DNA of 8,119 bases from Oscillospiraceae bacterium (GTDB lineage: Bacteria > Bacillota > Clostridia > Oscillospirales > Ruminococcaceae), in contig JAEDMB010000085.1 of assembly GCA_016303235.1 (NCBI GenBank), forward strand, positions 1 through 8,119, in the 5' to 3' direction. Position numbers and translations under genes: made by a program. The first letter of the stretch is position 1. Every line of letters starts with the position of its first letter. Below the pieces are notes generated by a model. It did no database searches. It saw only the letters and a program-made list of their open reading frames with translations, and was not told the DNA's origin. This document shows positions 1-6,513 of the stretch, in pieces.

Positions 1-134
1 CTTACACATATTTCTTTCTGAGTAGTTTCGAGAACGCGATTTGTGAAATCAATCAACATAGTCTTATCAACATAGATTTCAGAGTTTACAACTTCTCTGA
101 ATAATTCATTTCCCGGATTTAAATAAATTCCCAT
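1..134 (-). CDS. AAA-ATPase-like protein (PF09820 type), N-terminal fragment cut by the window edge
   Basis: The first 44 codons of a gene that continues beyond position 1. The translation begins MGIYLNPGNELFREV and continues with EIYVDKT, then LIDFTN and a tail reaching ICVS. This opening is characteristic of the AAA-ATPase-like family (PF09820), usually followed by a Walker A motif and a C-terminal PD-(D/E)XK-type nuclease domain (PF08011). These proteins are abundant, often in many copies, in gut Clostridia and Bacteroidetes, and their function is poorly known. The Walker A motif would lie just outside the window, so ATP binding is not shown here. The ATG at 132-134 has GAGG at 143-146, 8 nt upstream. 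A candidate extended -10 promoter lies at 170-178, so it probably forms a unit separate from the esterase gene upstream of it. Confidence 0.8.
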   Translation of the reverse strand, partial: MGIYLNPGNELFREVVNSEIYVDKTMLIDFTNRVLETTQKEICV

Positions 135-169
135 TCCTGACACCTCAATTCAACTGGATATAAAATATT

Positions 170-198
170 ATTATAGCAATTCCACTATAGACAATCTG
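170..198 (-). promoter_or_regulatory. candidate promoter (extended -10) for the AAA-ATPase-like gene
   Basis: On the minus strand TGCTATAAT reads from 178 to 170, a perfect -10 hexamer with the extended TGn element. The hexamer 17 bp upstream (193-198, CAGATT) is a poor -35, as is usual for extended -10 promoters. An alternative TTGTCT at 189-194 sits only 13 bp from the -10, which is too close. The ATG at 134 is 35 nt downstream of the -10. Confidence 0.5.
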
Positions 199-257
199 GA
201 TAACGGTACTTTTGAAGATTTCAGGAAAAATTATTCCGTCCGCCTTTCTGAAAAGTA

Positions 258-776
258 TCAGTAATTACTGAAAACATATGTGAAATATTCCTTTAACGGC
301 AATGTTGCTCCGGAATGTTTTCCCTCGGGAACTGTTCTGAATTTTTTGTTATACAGAAGATTTTTTGTAAAGTCATGTGTATCGATAACTTCGTCCTTTC
401 CTCCGATTATTGTATGTATTTTATCTTTGTTCAGACCTACAAGCTCACCGAATAATGATATATATGACTTTATATCTCCTGTATAGCCAAGTCTCGGCAA
501 GTGCAGAAACGGCATAAGAGCCGGATTTATCAGAATTGCCGTAATATTTGTTCTTACAGACAGAATTGTTGCAAAAAATCCACCGAGACTTGTCCCGACT
601 ATAATATCGGGATTGTTTTCTTTAATCAGTTTATGAAGATTTTCAAGTATTTTTTCGGGTGTTTCGGAATCATAATCCAGATATGGCGAGATTATTTCCG
701 CTTTAAGCTCATTGAGTGCTGTATATGCACTGTTTTCGGGATTTCCGTGATAGCCGTGAATATTAATAACTTTCAT
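258..776 (-). CDS. YqiA/UPF0227-type alpha/beta-hydrolase (putative esterase)
   Basis: A 172-residue cytosolic serine hydrolase of the compact YqiA-like esterase family (PF05728). The sequence shows HGYHG at residues 7-11 after the first beta strand (oxyanion-hole region), the nucleophile elbow GTSLGG at 61-66 (Ser63), an acid loop GGKDEV at 125-130 (Asp128 likely, Asp132 as alternative) and GKHSG at 152-156 (His154). The triad is therefore complete, and the length matches the family (about 170-200). No signal peptide is present. Substrates of the family are poorly defined; short-chain acyl or thioester hydrolysis is the usual assumption. It is the last gene of the MoxR operon: its start lies 14 nt past the VWA gene stop, and its AAAGGAG (786-792) overlaps that TAA, implying translational coupling. 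No convincing terminator follows. Confidence 0.85.
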   Translation of the reverse strand: MKVINIHGYHGNPENSAYTALNELKAEIISPYLDYDSETPEKILENLHKLIKENNPDIIVGTSLGGFFATILSVRTNITAILINPALMPFLHLPRLGYTGDIKSYISLFGELVGLNKDKIHTIIGGKDEVIDTHDFTKNLLYNKKFRTVPEGKHSGATLPLKEYFTYVFSNY

Positions 777-790
777 AAAAATTATCTCCT

Positions 791-2620
791 TTACTTTTCG
801 TAAAAATAAAATACTTCTCCTTTCGCACGGAAAGGAAGTCTGTTTCCCTTTGGAATAAGAAAGGCATGTTCCCGATGTATTTCGAGATTTTCCTCTATAT
901 CTCCGTCTGTAATTATAAGAATCGGGGCATTTTTAGGAAAATCCTTTGCCTTTTCAAGCAAATCCACAGCCGGCTGAATAACTGTTCCTCCCCTGCCCTT
1001 TACTTCAACTCTGCCCGCTATATCCTCAGGCGAAACATATCCTATATCATACGCATATGCATCACAGAAAACTACTCTCACAAGCGGTACTTCCTTTGAA
1101 ACGGAATAGCTTGCCGTTGAACCTAAAGCCATTCCTAAAAGCTTTGTGTCCATTGAGCCTGATGTATCAATTATAACGCCGTATGTTCTGCTGTATTCGG
1201 GAATATCTTCTTTTACATAGCTCGGTCTCGGAATATCAGGTGTGCTGTTCTGCCGTCTGCTCGGTCTTGCATACGTTCTGCGTTTTTCAACGGGAGCAAA
1301 ATTCATATCAAACCATTTTGCAAGCTCAACGTCCCAAGGAATCGGTGGCATTGAAAGAGCCTTTATTTCTTCAATAAGTCCCGCCGGAATAAATCCCCTG
1401 CCGTTGCTGACATGATATTCAAGACCGCTACGGAGAGCATTTCTGCAAAAGTCATCGAGAGTTGTCGGTTTTAACCTCGATTCCGCATAGCCTTCATCTA
1501 AAATATCTCCTTTCCCGTATCCTCTGAACGTTTCAAGCTTTGAGTTTTTGCGTAGATTTTTTATAAGTATGTCATATATCTCCTCGGCTGAAAATCCTTT
1601 CAGACTTTCATCATATAAAACGCTGTGTGGCATTATTCCTATATGCATTTCATTCAGCCAGCCATTAATTACAAAATCGCATGCGACGTTCCATAAATAT
1701 GGTTCTCTGCCGTTACAGCGTTCGTGATGCTGTAAGCCTGCATGGAGATATTCATGTGCAAGAACGAATTTCCATTCTTCAAAAGTCAGACCTGATGCCG
1801 AATTGACATATATTTCACGTTCTGTGACACTTATTCCCGCAACAGAAATATCATTTTTCAGTGCGGAGTAACTTCCGTATCCTGTTTCAATTATTTTAAA
1901 GCCTGTTGCAAGACCGCCTAAAAGCGGATAGTGATTTATAAACCATTCAGATGCTAACATCTGAACGCTTTTTCTGTCATTGCCTGTTTTTCCGCCAGCC
2001 TCATTTATAACAGCTCTGACAGAATCAGAGACGGCATATGCAAATTCAGTGGCATAAGTTGTCTGATTTCCGTATCTGCTGTATCTGTAATTTTTATGTT
2101 GCTGATAGTATTTGTCCCACTGCATATCAGGCTCGCCTGTTCGGGAAGTGCTGTATATATTACTTTCCGGACTTATGCCTTTTTGAATAAGCTTATCATA
2201 GATTTGCTTTTCACTTGAAGAAACTATGCTATTATCTGTAATTTCGGCAGTCGGTGTTCCGAATTTTATATCCGAAAGAAATTTTGTTATATAAATATCA
2301 CATGCCATATTCCAGAGGTTTTTGTCATAATTGTTTTTTCTGAATTCTTCAAAATGGTCAAAACACAGATGAAGCATACAGTGAGATATTATATACGCCC
2401 ATTCCTGCGGAGAATGATTTTCATACTTATTTAAAATTATAAATCCGTTTTCATCTGATATTGCTGATGTTCCTTTTGAAAGAACATCTTTTTTTGCAGT
2501 CTGCAAAGTAATACCCAGTTTTCCGAAAAGCTGATGATTTTTTATTATTTTAATACCCTCATTAAGATTTCTTTCGCTCGGGCTTAATTTATCGTCAGCT
2601 TTTTTATTTGTCTTAGCCAT
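791..2620 (-). CDS. VWA-domain protein with duplicated metallopeptidase-like domain (DUF2201 type), MoxR partner
   Basis: 609 residues from the ATG at 2620. An in-frame GTG lies at 2629, but AGGTG at 2627-2631 is the Shine-Dalgarno 6 nt before the ATG, so the ATG is preferred. The layout matches proteins with a putative metallopeptidase domain (PF13203) and a C-terminal VWA-like domain (PF09967). The metallopeptidase-like unit occurs twice, at about residues 17-147 and 222-355. The second copy has HEYLH (His289, Glu290, His293) and LWNVACD (Asp315), the expected zinc ligands and catalytic Glu. The first has HCMLH (80-84) and LWNMACD (Asp108), so Cys replaces the Glu. The VWA domain (about 478-609) has a full MIDAS: DTSGS (Asp485, Ser487, Ser489), Thr546 in GRGGT and Asp572 in TDGD. 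No signal peptide or membrane segment. It follows the MoxR gene by 12 nt and is probably that ATPase's partner; the substrate is unknown. Confidence 0.88.
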   Translation of the reverse strand: MAKTNKKADDKLSPSERNLNEGIKIIKNHQLFGKLGITLQTAKKDVLSKGTSAISDENGFIILNKYENHSPQEWAYIISHCMLHLCFDHFEEFRKNNYDKNLWNMACDIYITKFLSDIKFGTPTAEITDNSIVSSSEKQIYDKLIQKGISPESNIYSTSRTGEPDMQWDKYYQQHKNYRYSRYGNQTTYATEFAYAVSDSVRAVINEAGGKTGNDRKSVQMLASEWFINHYPLLGGLATGFKIIETGYGSYSALKNDISVAGISVTEREIYVNSASGLTFEEWKFVLAHEYLHAGLQHHERCNGREPYLWNVACDFVINGWLNEMHIGIMPHSVLYDESLKGFSAEEIYDILIKNLRKNSKLETFRGYGKGDILDEGYAESRLKPTTLDDFCRNALRSGLEYHVSNGRGFIPAGLIEEIKALSMPPIPWDVELAKWFDMNFAPVEKRRTYARPSRRQNSTPDIPRPSYVKEDIPEYSRTYGVIIDTSGSMDTKLLGMALGSTASYSVSKEVPLVRVVFCDAYAYDIGYVSPEDIAGRVEVKGRGGTVIQPAVDLLEKAKDFPKNAPILIITDGDIEENLEIHREHAFLIPKGNRLPFRAKGEVFYFYEK

Positions 2621-2632
2621 ATAAATCACCTG

Positions 2633-3691
2633 TTATTTTTTTATGAGTCTTGGCAAATCACGTATAATTTCTATCATAAACCATTCCGGAAGTACCTTGT
2701 CGTCTTCCGATGAAACTACCATTTGTGCAATTTCAAGGCTGATATGCGATAAATCTTTTATCATAGCTTTGGCTCTGTGTACAAGCTGTTGAGTATTCCG
2801 GTCAAGATTCTGCTTGTCTTTCGGAAGTTCCATAAGAAGCTTGCCACGGAAACTCTGTGCAACAAAATAAAGCACATCTCTCTGTGAAGGGTCTGACGGA
2901 AATCGTGCCTCCCCCTTGATAATTTCACTCAGAAGATTTTTGTTTCCGATTTGCTTTATAAATGCAAGGAACATTCCTGCATGACGTGCTGATACTGAAC
3001 CGTATGCAAGAACTTTTAATATATTTTCGGGAATATCCTTTTCACCTGCACCGTATTCCTTGAGTGCATCGCTAAGCATATGCCATGAACGGGGTGTTGA
3101 ATACGGTTCTTCAGTTTTTGGGGGTTCTGAAAATAGATGGTCGGGACGCTGTGTTATATAATCAGTTATCCAGCTGTGAATTTTTTCGCTGTATGCCCAT
3201 TCAAGCCACTGATTCGGGTCGGCGACAAGCTGAACGTGAAACATTCTGTTAATAAGTGCCGTGGACATTGTTTTTACAATAGCTCCGTCCTGCGAACGGT
3301 TTCCTGCTCCTATTACGACACTTCCTTTCGGAAGATGATATTCACCTATTCTTCTTTCATGTATAAGGCTGTAAAAGGCTTTCTGAACCTCCTGAGAACA
3401 TGCGTTAAGCTCATCAAGAAAAAGAACATAGGGTTCTTTTCTTGCAATCATCTTAGGAGGCATAAATCTTGAAGTTTCTCCGTCAATCTGCGGTATGCCT
3501 ATAATATCCTCCGGTGCAAGCTGACTTCCGAGAAGTGAAACGCATGGCAGTCCGACATCATCGGCAAACTTCTGAACCAGAGCCGATTTTCCTATTCCCG
3601 GAGCTCCCCATATAAATACAGGTCTTACAGGAGATATATTAAGCAGAATGTCTGAAAGTTCATTTTGTGTAACGGTATATGCTAAATTCAT
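2633..3691 (-). CDS. MoxR-type AAA+ ATPase
   Basis: 352 residues from the ATG at 3691, which has AAAGGAG with GGAG at 3700-3703, 8 nt upstream. A longer in-frame GTG start at 3733 is rejected because it would overlap the predicted -10 and lacks a ribosome binding site. Motifs in order: Walker A GAPGIGKS (29-36), Walker B LFLDELN (90-96, Asp93 and Glu94), sensor-1-like GAGNRS with Asn131, ALINR with a candidate arginine finger at Arg149, and TPRSW with a sensor-2-like Arg201. The C-terminal helical part is complete. MoxR ATPases typically form hexameric rings and work with VWA-domain partners as chaperones that remodel or activate client proteins. The next gene, 12 nt downstream, encodes such a partner. 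It is the first gene of a three-gene unit driven by the promoter at 3725-3753. Confidence 0.92.
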   Translation of the reverse strand: MNLAYTVTQNELSDILLNISPVRPVFIWGAPGIGKSALVQKFADDVGLPCVSLLGSQLAPEDIIGIPQIDGETSRFMPPKMIARKEPYVLFLDELNACSQEVQKAFYSLIHERRIGEYHLPKGSVVIGAGNRSQDGAIVKTMSTALINRMFHVQLVADPNQWLEWAYSEKIHSWITDYITQRPDHLFSEPPKTEEPYSTPRSWHMLSDALKEYGAGEKDIPENILKVLAYGSVSARHAGMFLAFIKQIGNKNLLSEIIKGEARFPSDPSQRDVLYFVAQSFRGKLLMELPKDKQNLDRNTQQLVHRAKAMIKDLSHISLEIAQMVVSSEDDKVLPEWFMIEIIRDLPRLIKK

Positions 3692-3724
3692 TTTTCTGAC
3701 TCCTTTGAAATTTATTATATTTTC

Positions 3725-3753
3725 ATTATACACCGCATATATAAAAAAATCAA
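3725..3753 (-). promoter_or_regulatory. sigma-A promoter for the MoxR-VWA-esterase operon
   Basis: On the minus strand TTGATT (3748-3753) and TATAAT (3725-3730) are separated by exactly 17 bp. The -10 is perfect and the -35 matches four of six consensus bases. The ATG at 3691 is about 33 nt beyond the -10, leaving a short leader with the AAAGGAG site. The -35 lies at the foot of the preceding gene's terminator hairpin and overlaps its T-tract. A second TATAAT at 3714-3719 lacks a -35 at suitable spacing. Confidence 0.75.
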
Positions 3754-3783
3754 GCAGTACCTTTTTATTAAAAGATACTGCTT
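3742..3783 (-). terminator. rho-independent terminator of the small gene
   Basis: On the minus strand the hairpin spans 3752-3783: an 8-bp stem (AAGCAGTA with TACTGCTT), one mismatch, then five more pairs closing a 4-nt loop. Three bases on comes a run of seven T (3743-3749). It begins 12 nt past the stop at 3796. The T-tract runs through the -35/spacer region of the MoxR operon promoter, so the two transcription units abut directly. Confidence 0.8.
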
Positions 3784-3795
3784 TTTATGTAAATT

Positions 3796-4086
3796 CTAAC
3801 AGCCCTTGTCGTGGAGGAAAATCAATCCGCTGAATGTGACAATCGGGTGTTTAAGTACACATACTTCAATGCTGTTGTCTCTTTTTACCTTTGCTCTGAC
3901 ACCTTTAACGAGTCTCTCTTCGGTGCAGAAAATCAATGCATCATGAGCTTTTTCCTCGCCATGCTTGTCATAAAGAGCCTGAAGATTAAAGGATTTGCTC
4001 TGTACAGCCTTAATAATCTCGATAGCAATTTTGTCTTTGTCAGTTAATATGTTTTGTTCGGCTTGTTCAATAATTTCATCTTCCAT
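3796..4086 (-). CDS. small protein of unknown function, possibly winged-helix-like
   Basis: 96 residues, not recognised with confidence. The start at 4086 is well supported by AAAAGGAG, with GGAG 9 nt upstream. After an acidic N-terminus (MEDEIIEQAEQ) come predicted helices (DKIAIEIIKAVQ, LQALYDKHGEEKAHDALIF), then a segment with ERLVKGVRAK, an IEVCVL strand and VTFSGLIFLHDKG at the end. This order, helix-helix-'L(V/I)KGV'-strand-'(V/I)T..G..FL', resembles small winged-helix-like proteins such as the YjcQ family (PF09639), but that is a pattern impression, not a match. No signal peptide or membrane helix. It is monocistronic, with its own near-consensus promoter and terminator, and a palindrome sits just past the predicted transcription start, which would fit autoregulation by a DNA-binding product. 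Real coding is likely because start, promoter and terminator all agree. Confidence 0.8.
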   Translation of the reverse strand: MEDEIIEQAEQNILTDKDKIAIEIIKAVQSKSFNLQALYDKHGEEKAHDALIFCTEERLVKGVRAKVKRDNSIEVCVLKHPIVTFSGLIFLHDKGC

Positions 4087-4104
4087 TTTTTTACACTCCT
4101 TTTA

Positions 4105-4117
4105 TTGATTAAATCAA
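4105..4117. promoter_or_regulatory. operator-like palindrome downstream of the small gene's promoter
   Basis: TTGATT and AATCAA form a perfect 6-bp inverted repeat around a single central base. It lies about 8-20 nt past the predicted transcription start (near 4124) and directly before the ribosome binding site. The position suits a repressor site, but AT-rich palindromes of this length also arise by chance. Confidence 0.35.
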
Positions 4118-4130
4118 ATTTTATATTAAT

Positions 4131-4158
4131 ATTATATCATATATCTCTGAAAAGTCAA
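4131..4158 (-). promoter_or_regulatory. strong sigma-A promoter of the small gene
   Basis: On the minus strand TTGACT (4153-4158) and TATAAT (4131-4136) are separated by 16 bp, and the -10 is preceded by TGA, giving an extended -10 (TGn). This is the best promoter in the window: five of six bases match the -35 consensus and the -10 is perfect. The ATG at 4086 lies 44 nt beyond the -10. Confidence 0.8.
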
Positions 4159-4254
4159 TAGCTGTTGGGCAAAACATCAAAAAATTATAAAAAATATGTT
4201 AAATGCCACAAAACCTGATATAATGTTAAATTTATTTTAATACAATTTTAAGAT

Positions 4255-4300
4255 TAAAAGAAAAAACTGCACAGATTTTTTATCAAAAAGCTGTGCAGTT
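4255..4300 (-). terminator. rho-independent terminator of the alpha-galactoside operon
   Basis: A perfect 10-bp stem (AACTGCACAG at 4265-4274 with CTGTGCAGTT at 4291-4300) has a 16-nt loop whose A and T runs can pair further. On the minus strand it is followed by TTTTTTCTTTT. It starts 13 nt after the alpha-galactosidase stop at 4314. The plus-strand side has no T run, so it acts in the minus direction only. Confidence 0.88.
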
Positions 4301-4317
4301 AAATAACTGTTATTTAA
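4299..4317. repeat. inverted repeat spanning the alpha-galactosidase stop codon
   Basis: TTAAATAA and TTATTTAA form a perfect 8-bp inverted repeat with a 3-nt centre. It includes the TAA stop of the alpha-galactosidase gene (4314-4316) and shares two bases with the terminator stem. It is all A/T in the arms, so weak as RNA structure; it may help stabilise the mRNA 3' end or may be incidental. Confidence 0.4.
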
Positions 4318-6500
4318 TTTGCTTTTATAAGATGAATTTCTATGGGATAATAATCCCCCCATGATTCCGGAAGAAGTATTCCCCCGTTCATAAGGGCTGA
4401 ACCCTTATAAAATTTACCGTTTTCTGTATTCATATATTCAGCTGATTCATCAAGACCGGCAAGTTTTACAGTTTTACGGTTCATATTTGGTTCTGTGCGG
4501 TAAATAATTCCATGTACAAGTATTTCGTCCATGCTTTCGGAAACATAGCTCCAGACTGCCGACTTGTCTTTAAGCGGATTTGTAAGGCGGTAATAGTTCC
4601 CGTTATGGATAAGTGAACCGTATTTTTTGAAACGCTTAATCTGTTCCGTTACAGCTGTTTTTTCATCATCGGAAAGAGTATTCAAATCAAGCTCATATCC
4701 GAAACTTCCTGCCATAGCTGTGACTGCCCTTGTTTCAATAGGGGTAATTCTTCCCGTCTGATGATTCGGAACTGTTGAAACGTGCGAGCCTACTGCCGAA
4801 ACCGGATATATATATGATGTGCCGTACTGGATTTTAGTTCTTTCAAAGGCATCTGTATCATCACTGCACCATATCTGCGGACAGTAATATAACATTCCTG
4901 CATCGAATCTTCCACCGCCTCCGCTACAGCCTTCAAAAAGAATGTCCGGAAATTCGCCTGTAAGCCTTTCGAGAAGTGCATAAAGTCCAAGCATATAGCG
5001 GTGAGGGAGTTCTCCCTGATGTTCAGAATCAAGCTCTGATGAATACCAGTCACTTATACTGCGATTCATATCCCACTTTACATATGATATATCAGCACTT
5101 TTCAGAATTTTGCTCATGACATCAAAGAGATAATTCTGAACGTCCTCTCTTGACATATCAAGCACAAGCTGAAAGCGTCCACGCATAGGCTTTCTGTCCG
5201 GAATCTGAATCGCCCAGTCAGGATGCTTTCTGTAAAGTTCACTGTCCTCTGAAATCATTTCCGGTTCAAACCATATTCCGAATTTCATACCCATATTTTT
5301 TATTTTTTCAGTAAGGCTTTTCAGTCCGCCGTGAATTTTATTATTATTTACAAACCAGTCACCGAGTCCGGAATTGTCATCATCACGCTTTCCGAACCAG
5401 CCGTCATCAAGCACAAGCATATCCACTCCGAGCTTTGATGCCTGTTCAGCAATTTTCAGGATTTTTTCATCATCAAAATCAAAATAAGTTGCCTCCCAGT
5501 TATTAATCAGAACGGGACGTTCCGCAAGCTTATATTTTCCACGGCATATATTTTCACGGATTATCTTGTGAAAATTGTAGCTAAGCTTTGAAAATCCTTT
5601 ATTGCTGTATGTCATAACTGCTTCGGGAGTTTCAAATTCTTCTCCCGAATTGAGATTCCATTCAAAAAGCTCAGGATTCAATCCCATTGTAAGGCGAATC
5701 TGTCCGAGCTGGTCAAGCTCTGTCTGTATCTGAAAGCTACCGCTGTATACAAAAAATGCTCCGATACATTCTCCGTTTGTTTCAGTGCAGTCGGGAGAGC
5801 AGAGAATTACAGACGGATTCTGCTGATGACTGGAAGTTCCCCTTGTGCTTGAGGATTCCTGAATACCATGAAAAATCGGCTGTCTTTCGGGAATACGCTC
5901 CAATGTATGTCTGCCGTGAAAATGAATCCATTCCCATTCGCCCTGCGGAATATCTATGCATAAGCTTGACGCTCTTTTAATTTTCAATGATTTTTCACCG
6001 CAGTTTCTTATTACCGCACATCTTGTAATTATATCATATTTTTCAATCACTCCGTAACGCAGTATAACTTCAGTTTTTGTTGCTGTATCGCATAAAGTTA
6101 TTTCAAGCGTTTCAGCATCATTTTCATCTGCATAAACGGCAGGCAGTCCATTTATGGAATATTTTCCCTTTGTGATTTTATAATCTTTGTAACGGAGGTC
6201 AAGAGCCTTACTGCCGTTGCTGTGAATTACCGAAACGGCGGGGATTCTGTAATCTCCGATACCATCGCACGAATATTCAAGAGGGAGCGTATTAAGGGAA
6301 TACCTCCTGTCGTTTCCGGCATCATAAGGGTTTCCCGAAAATCCTACATCAGGATAATTAAGAAGATATGACATATCAGCATTAACCTTACTGCCGTACC
6401 ATATATGTTTAAGTACGCCGTATTTATCAGCCTGTATCTGATATTCAGTATTTTTTGTTACAATACTGAAAAAGCCATGATTATCTGTATATACTGCCAT
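4314..6500 (-). CDS. alpha-galactosidase, glycoside hydrolase family 36
   Basis: 728 residues, the full size of bacterial GH36 alpha-galactosidases (about 720-750). It hydrolyses terminal alpha-1,6-galactose from raffinose, melibiose and stachyose with retention of configuration. Layout: an N-terminal beta-sandwich (about 1-290), a (beta/alpha)8 catalytic domain (about 325-640) and a small C-terminal beta domain. Visible motifs: NNWEATYFD (333-341), LDDGWFG (364-370), GIWFEPEM (408-415), YVKWDMNR with the nucleophile Asp477, CSGGGGRFD (525-533) and WCSDDTDA with the acid/base Asp, probably Asp547. No signal peptide, so it is cytosolic and acts on imported sugar. The ATG at 6500 lies 13 nt past the sucrose phosphorylase stop, whose TAA runs straight into the GGAGGGG ribosome binding site (translational coupling). 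Names used in related loci are aga, melA and rafA; I cannot choose between them. Confidence 0.95.
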   Translation of the reverse strand: MAVYTDNHGFFSIVTKNTEYQIQADKYGVLKHIWYGSKVNADMSYLLNYPDVGFSGNPYDAGNDRRYSLNTLPLEYSCDGIGDYRIPAVSVIHSNGSKALDLRYKDYKITKGKYSINGLPAVYADENDAETLEITLCDTATKTEVILRYGVIEKYDIITRCAVIRNCGEKSLKIKRASSLCIDIPQGEWEWIHFHGRHTLERIPERQPIFHGIQESSSTRGTSSHQQNPSVILCSPDCTETNGECIGAFFVYSGSFQIQTELDQLGQIRLTMGLNPELFEWNLNSGEEFETPEAVMTYSNKGFSKLSYNFHKIIRENICRGKYKLAERPVLINNWEATYFDFDDEKILKIAEQASKLGVDMLVLDDGWFGKRDDDNSGLGDWFVNNNKIHGGLKSLTEKIKNMGMKFGIWFEPEMISEDSELYRKHPDWAIQIPDRKPMRGRFQLVLDMSREDVQNYLFDVMSKILKSADISYVKWDMNRSISDWYSSELDSEHQGELPHRYMLGLYALLERLTGEFPDILFEGCSGGGGRFDAGMLYYCPQIWCSDDTDAFERTKIQYGTSYIYPVSAVGSHVSTVPNHQTGRITPIETRAVTAMAGSFGYELDLNTLSDDEKTAVTEQIKRFKKYGSLIHNGNYYRLTNPLKDKSAVWSYVSESMDEILVHGIIYRTEPNMNRKTVKLAGLDESAEYMNTENGKFYKGSALMNGGILLPESWGDYYPIEIHLIKAN

Positions 6501-6513
6501 AAATTACCCCTCC

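Noticed and set aside
219..253. Possible terminator after the esterase gene
   Set aside because: A 9-bp stem (TTTCAGGAA with TTTCTGAAA, one G-T pair) with a long loop is present, but no T run follows on the minus strand. Termination here is not supported, and read-through to the next gene remains possible.
280..803. Two plus-strand open frames opposite the esterase gene
   Set aside because: Both are antisense to a gene with a complete hydrolase triad. Their translations show no recognisable protein features.
2621..2629. GTG start at 2629 for the VWA gene, giving three more residues
   Set aside because: The GTG lies inside the AGGTG Shine-Dalgarno sequence of the ATG at 2620, and it has no ribosome binding site of its own.
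3137..3472. 111-codon plus-strand open frame
   Set aside because: It lies wholly antisense to the conserved MoxR ATPase domain, has no ribosome binding site, and its Cys/Ser/Tyr-rich translation looks like a reverse-strand shadow.
3692..3733. GTG start at 3733 for the MoxR gene, giving 14 more residues
   Set aside because: It would place the start codon upstream of and overlapping the predicted -10. The ATG at 3691 has AAAGGAG at ideal spacing, and the extra residues have no MoxR-like character.
4790..5053. 87-codon minus-strand frame inside the alpha-galactosidase gene
   Set aside because: It overlaps, in another frame, the catalytic region that holds both active-site Asp residues. There is no independent ribosome binding site.
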